Assembly (NCBI GenBank): GCA_016195505.1
Contig: JACPZN010000011.1
Span: forward strand, 1 to 20,612
Source: Nitrospirota bacterium
GTDB taxonomy: Bacteria; Nitrospirota; Nitrospiria; Nitrospirales; Nitrospiraceae
Direction: 5' to 3'
DNA length: 20,612 nucleotides
Positions 16,294-20,612 of this stretch are shown here, in pieces. A program made the translations under genes and the position numbers. How positions within the stretch are numbered: position 1 is the first letter of the stretch; each line of letters starts with the position of its first letter. Under the pieces are notes generated by a model. That model was not told the origin of the DNA and did no database searches. It saw only the letters and a list, made by a program, of their open reading frames with translations.

Positions 16294-17614
16294 GGCACTA
16301 TCATACATAGCGCAGTGGACCGGAAAAGCATACTGCACGCAGGACCTCGGCACGATAACGGTGAGCCAGATGACTCTTGGTTTGGTGATGGCGCCGGTTC
16401 GTTTTCGAAGGTGAGGATGTAGCTGGCCATTTTCTTGACAGCAAGCGCGGAGAGCCGATTTCCATAGATCTTAGGCATGACATTGTCCGGGAATGGCGGG
16501 GCAACATAGGCACTTGGGTTAAGGATTGATTCAAAAACGTATTCCCGCGGCGTTGTGGCTTTACCACGGTATGAGGGATCCTTCAGTCGAGATGCCGCAG
16601 TTGTCTTCAATCCCAGTGGCGGGCCAATCTTTCCCGTCGCACCCAGAATGCCTGGAACAGTGTGGCATGCATTGCATGCCGCGAGGCGGAAAATGTCTGA
16701 GACTGCCTCGTCTCCAGTCGCCCCTACTTGCGCAATTGGCCGGTCTTCAAGACGTGGAAGATTTCTGGTCTGAGTCAAAATGTTCCATTTGGGAGGATCA
16801 ACGAACTTCTTATAGGCAGCTTCTATCTCGTCTGGTAAGGGTGGATTCTTGCCGTCATTGACATAGATCCATGTGGTGACAGCCACGACATCATCAATTG
16901 ATAAGCTCATCGGGGCATTCAGCGATGACGGAGCCCTTCTGTCCGAGTCATGGATGCCTCTCATCGCATAGCCTTCCACTACGTAGCAGCTGTAGCAAAT
17001 ATCCGACTCTGCCAGGTATTCAAGGGTGTTTGCTGCAGTCCCCGAACCTGGAAATGCCTCGTGCTGCACCGTGTCACGCTCATTTGGTTTCCCAAGGTGG
17101 TATCGAGGGTCTTTCAGACGGTTTGCTGCGCAGTCAGTGACCCCTCGCAGATCTGGAGCTGTTTCTGCCACTGGGTTGGCGTTGAAGGAATGGCAGAGAG
17201 GGCACATGCCCCTCCCTATTGCTCCTCGCACTTTGCTCTGGCCAATCCCGCCGAAGATGATTTTCTCACCATCATCAGCGAGCTGCTGCGGTGTGTTCCC
17301 AACACAACCTGCTCTGACCGAGCATTCTCAATAAATCGTCCTCCTTCAATTTGTGGGAACCAGTGGTTTCGGAGACTAGAGAAACTCGCGAGAGCTAGAG
17401 CCATGACGCCAACTATTCTGAATAACGGACGGGGTTTCTCGAGATATGAGGCTACCATGAAGCTGATACCGCCAATGATGGCGAGGGAAAGCGGAAGAAT
17501 TTGAAGACCCTGTTGAAAGAGGGAGTTGAAGTCTTGAATGTAGCGGTTTCTGAGATTAGTAAAGGAACTGATGACAAGTCGACTATACCGCGTAGGAGAA
17601 AACGGGAAAGTCAA
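16242..17614 (-). pseudogene. Membrane-anchored two-domain cytochrome c, frameshifted
   Basis: Two overlapping minus-strand frames join into one protein. The N-terminal frame (from TTG 17614) gives two membrane helices (LPLSLAIIGGISFMVASYL and LFRIVGVMALALASF), then FPQIEGGRFIENARSEQVVLG. Near 17291-17305 the natural continuation NTPQQLADDGEKIIFGG moves to another frame, which runs to 16242. That part has heme motif CPLCH, then a second cytochrome c domain with CNACH and distal-Met segment NVMPKIYGNRLSALAVKKMASYIL. The two domains look duplicated: CYSCYVVEGY in domain 1 falls where domain 2 has NPSAYVAPPF, so CYSCY is probably not a heme site. An electron-transfer role outside the inner membrane is inferred. 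The last about 55 residues look non-native. The gene starts 16 bases after coaE. A single sequencing error could explain the break. Confidence 0.7.
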
Positions 17615-17629
17615 TTTCGGAACAGCGAG

Positions 17630-18250
17630 CTAGGCGAGCAGCTTTACTCTTGCAAATATCTGGTCGACGTCGCGAACGAGTTTTATTAGGGGGCTCGCCC
17701 CATCTAGTTCGTAATCTGCCAAGCGTTTCTTTCTTGCTAGCGGCATCTGGGCTCGTATTCTGTGAATCGCCTCACCACGAGTGAGCCCGTTACGCTTCTT
17801 GAGGCGCGCGATTTGTGTTTCGCGGTCGGCGGTGACCACGATGATTTTGTCGACGCGTTTGTCCACGCCGGCTTCGAAGAGGAGCGGCACGTCGTAGATG
17901 ACGACGGCGTTGGGATCTTTTCGCGCGGCTCGTCTCGTCAGCTTGGCCTGTTGGCGTGCGACGAGGGGGTGGATGATTCGTTCTAGCTGGCGCAGCTTGA
18001 CCCGATTTCCGAAGACGATGGCTCCCAGCGCATGGCGATTGAGAGTGCGGTTGGGATTGAGGACGGTCTTGCCGAACGTCTTGACGATCTCTCGCCAGGC
18101 CGGCTTGCCGGGCTCGACGACCTCCCGCGCGAGCGCGTCGGCACCGATCACGACTGCGCCACAGCGCTGGAACATCTTGGCAACCGTGCTCTTGCCAGTT
18201 GCGATGCCGCCTGTGAGGCCGACCAGAATCATGGCGGAGGAGTTTATCAT
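17630..18250 (-). CDS. coaE: Dephospho-CoA kinase
   Basis: CoaE phosphorylates the ribose 3' hydroxyl of dephospho-CoA, the last step of coenzyme A synthesis. The protein has about 200 residues, the usual length. The P-loop GLTGGIATGKST is near the N-terminus, followed by GAVVIGADALAREVVEPG, HPLVARQQ and YDVPLLFEAGVDKRVDKIIVV, all standard for CoaE, and RLKKRNGLTRGEAIHRIRAQMP as the lid region. Two starts are possible: ATG 18250, with AGGA six bases upstream, and ATG 18232, which gives the common MILVGLTGG beginning but has no ribosome-binding site. I list the longer one. The frame stays open far upstream to 18883, but that part is antisense to the beta-helix gene and is a shadow. The cytochrome c remnant follows 16 bases downstream. 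Confidence 0.95.
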   Translation of the reverse strand: MINSSAMILVGLTGGIATGKSTVAKMFQRCGAVVIGADALAREVVEPGKPAWREIVKTFGKTVLNPNRTLNRHALGAIVFGNRVKLRQLERIIHPLVARQQAKLTRRAARKDPNAVVIYDVPLLFEAGVDKRVDKIIVVTADRETQIARLKKRNGLTRGEAIHRIRAQMPLARKKRLADYELDGASPLIKLVRDVDQIFARVKLLA

Positions 18251-18252
18251 GC

Positions 18253-18265
18253 GGGGTCCTACCCC
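18253..18265. repeat. Short hairpin in the coaE leader
   Basis: GGGGT at 18253-18257 and ACCCC at 18261-18265 pair around a 3-base loop. On the minus strand the loop contains most of the AGGA that would serve as ribosome-binding site for coaE start ATG 18250. The stem is short; this may be chance. Confidence 0.25.
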
Positions 18266-18304
18266 ACAAGAAACCCCGATTGACATCTCGGTTCGCGCGC
18301 TTGT

Positions 18305-19357
18305 ATGAATTCCTGCATGCGTTATTCGGGAACTGGCATCGCACTGCTGTGGCTTCTCTTGGCCGGAGTCGGCCCAACTTGCGCCGAGCGGCCTACTGTC
18401 ACAGGTCCAAAGACTATCACTGTTGCCCTCGACGGCACGGGCGACTTCACTTCGATCCAAGAGGCTGTTGATAGTGCCAAGGAAGGCGACACGGTGTTCG
18501 TGAAACCAGGGGCCTACCCACAGGACCTTACCATCCATAGTAAGAACAAGATCAAGCTTGTGGGGGCCGGCGTCGACAAAGTAACCATGCTTGGCCGCGA
18601 GGATGTCGTAGGTGTCTTGCATGTGGGCAAGTGGCCCTATGGGGCGACGAATATTGAAATCAGCGGGCTTACCATCAATGAACATGGCGGCCATGCGCTC
18701 GGTATATTCAACGGCAAAGGCATCACGCTCCATGGTCTCCACGTGAAGGGGATGCTGTTTGGCCAACAGGTCCAGGATGTTCGCGTCGAGGACTGTGTGA
18801 TCGGAGGCAGCGAGACGACGGGCGTGCAGTTCGCGGACTCGCAGGCCTTGCTGATCGGCAATTTCATCCATGACAACGACCATGGTGTGAATGTGGCCGG
18901 CAGGTCCGAAGTCCGGCTGGAGCGCAACGTCATCACCAGAAGTCTATTTGAGGCCATCGTGGTCAATGATCGTGCAAAGGCAGTCCTGCTCAGCAATACC
19001 TTGGCCAAGAATGGAGCCGGCGCTGCGTTTATGGGATCGTCGCAGAGTGAGGTGTCCGGAAACGTCGTGGGTCTCAATAAGGTCGGGTTTCTCTTTGCTG
19101 GGTCTGGGCAAGCCAGAACGTCGTTCAATGCGCTCTACAATAGCGAAGGCAATTACATGCGGGTAGGATCCCCTAATGCGCAGGCCCCTGAACTTCAGTC
19201 GGCATCTGACCTGATAACTGATCCGCTCTTTGTTGATGTTGAGCGCGATGATTTCCGTCTCCGACCGGACACAACTCTTCTTCATAAAGGGCAGTTCCCA
19301 TACCTTGGTGCGCTTCCTCCGCTTCCTTTTCCTTCCGCAAACGGTCAGCAAAAGTAG
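18305..19357 (+). CDS. Secreted right-handed parallel beta-helix protein
   Basis: The 350-residue protein begins with a signal peptide: RYSGTGIALLWLLLAGVGPTCA, with likely cleavage after TCA at about residue 27. The mature part starts like pectin-esterase and NosD-type helices (ITVALDGTGDFTSIQEAVDSAKEGDTVFVKPGAYPQDLTIHSK). It then shows repeated coils of about 22-24 residues, such as NIEISGLTINEHGGHALGIFNG, VEDCVIGGSETTGVQF and RLERNVITRSLFEAIVV, typical PbH1 repeats. Catalytic residues of pectin methylesterases are not evident, so it may bind or process an exported polysaccharide or be structural. The start is ATG 18305; ATG 18317 is also possible, and neither has a clear ribosome-binding site. 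It is divergent from coaE with only 54 bases between. Confidence 0.85.
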   Translation: MNSCMRYSGTGIALLWLLLAGVGPTCAERPTVTGPKTITVALDGTGDFTSIQEAVDSAKEGDTVFVKPGAYPQDLTIHSKNKIKLVGAGVDKVTMLGREDVVGVLHVGKWPYGATNIEISGLTINEHGGHALGIFNGKGITLHGLHVKGMLFGQQVQDVRVEDCVIGGSETTGVQFADSQALLIGNFIHDNDHGVNVAGRSEVRLERNVITRSLFEAIVVNDRAKAVLLSNTLAKNGAGAAFMGSSQSEVSGNVVGLNKVGFLFAGSGQARTSFNALYNSEGNYMRVGSPNAQAPELQSASDLITDPLFVDVERDDFRLRPDTTLLHKGQFPYLGALPPLPFPSANGQQK

Positions 19358-19429
19358 ATTGAAAACAACGAGATAGCGGCCGACCTAACAGATGAAATGC
19401 GTATGGTATGCTTTCTGGTGACCACAGCA

Positions 19430-19469
19430 TCTTCTCGACTCAAGAAACATGATCGATAGGCCGAGAAGA
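19430..19469. repeat. 8-bp inverted repeat in the leader of a small gene
   Basis: TCTTCTCG at 19430-19437 and CGAGAAGA at 19462-19469 are perfect reverse complements with a 24-base spacer. They sit just upstream of the AGGAGGT ribosome-binding site (19478-19484) of the 61-residue gene, so they could form an RNA stem in its leader or an operator in DNA. No riboswitch family is recognised. Confidence 0.35.
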
Positions 19470-19489
19470 ACACAACCAGGAGGTCTCAC

Positions 19490-19675
19490 TTGGCCAGTTT
19501 CCGCAAGGATCTCGAAAAGGCTCCCGGCGAAGGTATCCCCTCACTGGAGGATATGGAATCAGGTAAGTTAGTGGGTGCTGTCCTCCCTATGTCCGAACAG
19601 GCACAAACGCAGATGCGGAATAGTATTGAAGTTATTGACTACCTCTTGAATCAAGAGCATGTGGTCTGGAGCTAG
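19490..19675 (+). CDS. Small hypothetical protein (61 aa), TTG start
   Basis: I do not recognise this protein. Translation starts at TTG 19490, and an exact AGGAGGT lies five bases upstream (19478-19484), the best ribosome-binding site in the window, which makes the gene believable despite its size. The product is soluble and charged, with no signal or membrane segment: SFRKDLEKAPGEGIPSLEDM, then GKLVGAVLPMSEQAQTQMRN, then a helix SIEVIDYLLNQEHVVWS. It could be a small regulatory or adaptor protein. It follows the beta-helix gene by about 130 bases on the same strand; an inverted repeat lies in its leader. Confidence 0.6.
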   Translation: MASFRKDLEKAPGEGIPSLEDMESGKLVGAVLPMSEQAQTQMRNSIEVIDYLLNQEHVVWS

Positions 19676-19740
19676 GTTTTTCGGCTAGGCTTTTATCCCC
19701 CTTTTCTGTTTCCTTCAATCACACCTCTACAACAAATTAT

Positions 19741-19756
19741 GACCCCGACAGGGGTC
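19741..19756. repeat. GACCCC-GACA-GGGGTC hairpin after the 61-aa gene
   Basis: A perfect 6-bp GC-rich stem with a 4-base loop lies 65 bases after the stop of the small gene. No T-run follows on the plus strand, so it is a weak terminator candidate at best. The rest of the 185-base gap (19676-19860) shows nothing else I can support. Confidence 0.35.
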
Positions 19757-19860
19757 CTCCGATGCGCCAAACATCTTAGTAAGGCTCACGCCTTCCGTTC
19801 GACGGATGGCTATCGTCTTCTTGAGCAGAAGGTCAGAACGTCCGAAATAGGAGAGTAGGC

Positions 19861-20115
19861 ATGACGGAAGTCGAGGCGCTCGCATTCAAGGTGTTGGAAC
19901 AAGTCTCGCTCCACGGCCCGATACAACTGGAAAAATTGGGGGTGTTGTTGCCGGCTTGCACCTGGAATCAGATGTTTGCGGCGGTCGATTGGCTCAGTCG
20001 GGAAGGGAGACTTGAGATTCAACATCCAGACCGCTGCACCTACGAGGTGCGGCTCCGGGCCTATTCTCAAGGGAACGGCGAATGTCCACTGCGGCAGTCG
20101 GGGCTGCCGAGTTAA
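19861..20115 (+). CDS. Small hypothetical protein (84 aa), possible winged-helix
   Basis: The start at ATG 19861 is supported by TAGGAGAG with 6-7 bases of spacing. The protein is not recognised by name. Its pattern is EALAFKVLEQVSLHGPIQLEKLGVLLPACTWNQMFAAVDWLSREGRLEIQ: a helix, a turn, a second helix, a recognition-like helix and then a beta-wing. That resembles small winged helix-turn-helix domains that check DNA or act as protein adaptors. The C-terminal 20 residues are polar and probably disordered. It lies between the 61-residue gene and the glucosidase, all on the plus strand, but spacing of more than 100 bases on each side does not suggest a tight operon. Confidence 0.65.
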   Translation: MTEVEALAFKVLEQVSLHGPIQLEKLGVLLPACTWNQMFAAVDWLSREGRLEIQHPDRCTYEVRLRAYSQGNGECPLRQSGLPS

Positions 20116-20235
20116 CCCCGTTCAAGAGGAATGGTTGATTTAGGAGCGGGATGGGCGCATCGTAGCAATTCTGTATCCCATCAGCGTGATGCTGTTGCGC
20201 TCCGGTCCGGATCGACTCTTCGGATAAGGGTTCGT

Positions 20236-20612
20236 ATGGCGAGATCAACCCAGATATCTTCCCTGTCACCGCCCCGTCGACTAGCTGAACAACAGCGCCT
20301 TGAAGAAGATGCTCGCCGCAAAGAACATTGGAAGCGCTGGGGTCCCTATCTTAGCGAGCGTGCGTGGGGAACTGTCCGTGAGGACTACAGCCCGCACGGG
20401 ACTGCTTGGGAAGCCTTTCCTCACGACCATGCCCGTTCACGCGCGTATCGCTGGAACGAAGACGGACTGGCAGGCATTTCCGATCGTCACCAAAGTATCT
20501 GCTTCGCCATTGCTCTCTGGAACGGACGAGACCCAATTCTGAAAGAACGGGTATTTGGGCTTACAGGCAATGAAGGGAACCATGGCGAAGACGTCAAGGA
20601 GTATTACTTCTA
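20236..20612 (+). CDS. GH63-like glucosidase, N-terminal part (3' end outside window)
   Basis: From ATG 20236 (AAGGG five bases upstream) the frame is open to the window edge, giving 125 residues. The sequence RLAEQQRLEEDARRKEHWKRWGPYLSERAWGTVREDYSPHGTAWEAFPHDHARSRAYRWNEDG, then ALWNGRDPILKERVFGLTGNEGNHGEDVKEYYF, is the characteristic start of bacterial glucosidases of the GH63/MGH1-like group, which cut alpha-glucosyl units from sugars or glycoconjugates. Full members are several times longer, so the catalytic acids are outside the window. It has no signal peptide, which suggests a cytoplasmic enzyme, possibly in trehalose, glycogen or compatible-solute turnover; the substrate cannot be told here. 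The GNEGNHGEDVKEYYF segment is very conserved, so identity is good despite truncation. Confidence 0.88.
   Translation, partial: MARSTQISSLSPPRRLAEQQRLEEDARRKEHWKRWGPYLSERAWGTVREDYSPHGTAWEAFPHDHARSRAYRWNEDGLAGISDRHQSICFAIALWNGRDPILKERVFGLTGNEGNHGEDVKEYYF

Noticed and set aside
16526..17504. Plus-strand open frames over the cytochrome c region
   Set aside because: They are antisense to two clear heme motifs and contain no domain-like sequence.
15488..17614. A mobile element or genomic island as the cause of the decayed stretch
   Set aside because: I found no transposase, integrase, terminal inverted repeats or target-site duplications, and the nearest tRNA is more than 3 kb away.
17630..18883. 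A 417-codon minus-strand open frame including coaE
   Set aside because: Everything upstream of 18250 is antisense to the beta-helix gene and has no family-like sequence; only the last about 200 codons are CoaE.
19676..19760. Intrinsic terminator after the 61-residue gene
   Set aside because: T-rich stretches precede rather than follow the GACCCC/GGGGTC stem, so the classical stem plus U-run order is missing.

Overview
The window reads like ordinary chromosomal DNA of a free-living, autotroph-type bacterium. Three things suggest a Nitrospira-like member of the Nitrospirota: a SulP/beta-carbonic anhydrase bicarbonate module, a membrane-anchored multi-domain c-type cytochrome, and the general protein style. 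This is inference from remembered families; no search was possible. No phage, insertion sequence, CRISPR array, rRNA or plasmid module is visible, and no gap without a gene or gene remnant exceeds about 200 bases.

Layout. 1-2955: the C-terminus of a flavoprotein (partial), a coiled-coil envelope lipoprotein, a divergent ferritin-like protein, and accA. 3031-6492: dnaE, on the same strand as accA and probably co-transcribed with it. 6690-9371: a SulP anion transporter, a beta-carbonic anhydrase and a small four-helix membrane protein. 9374-12345: a broken MATE exporter, a two-nuclease DUF2779 protein and tRNA-Ser(CGA). 12505-15446: a Sfp-type phosphopantetheinyl transferase, thiI (its 3' end overlaps the transferase) and trxB. 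15488-17614: a decayed stretch with a multiply disrupted nucleotidyltransferase, a small possible partner ORF and a frameshifted cytochrome c. 17630-20612: coaE, a secreted beta-helix protein, two small hypothetical genes and the 5' end of a GH63-like glucosidase that runs off the window.

How the genes work together. SulP plus carbonic anhydrase form a bicarbonate uptake and interconversion unit that could feed carboxylating enzymes, including acetyl-CoA carboxylase, whose alpha subunit is accA. CoaE makes coenzyme A, and the phosphopantetheinyl transferase uses CoA to activate carrier proteins. ThiI and tRNA-Ser belong to tRNA biology, and TrxB to thiol redox control.

The most notable signal is a set of coding disruptions over about 9.4 kb. 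The transporter and carbonic anhydrase look like a split SulP-CA fusion: the interdomain linker is missing, the two halves lie in different frames, and the anhydrase half has no ATG/GTG/TTG start upstream of its first zinc ligand. The MATE gene has lost an internal segment out of frame. The nucleotidyltransferase carries two stops and two frameshifts. The cytochrome c gene has one frameshift. These may be real decay, assembly or consensus errors, or (for SulP-CA) an unusual start or recoding event. I see no clearly new multi-gene system.
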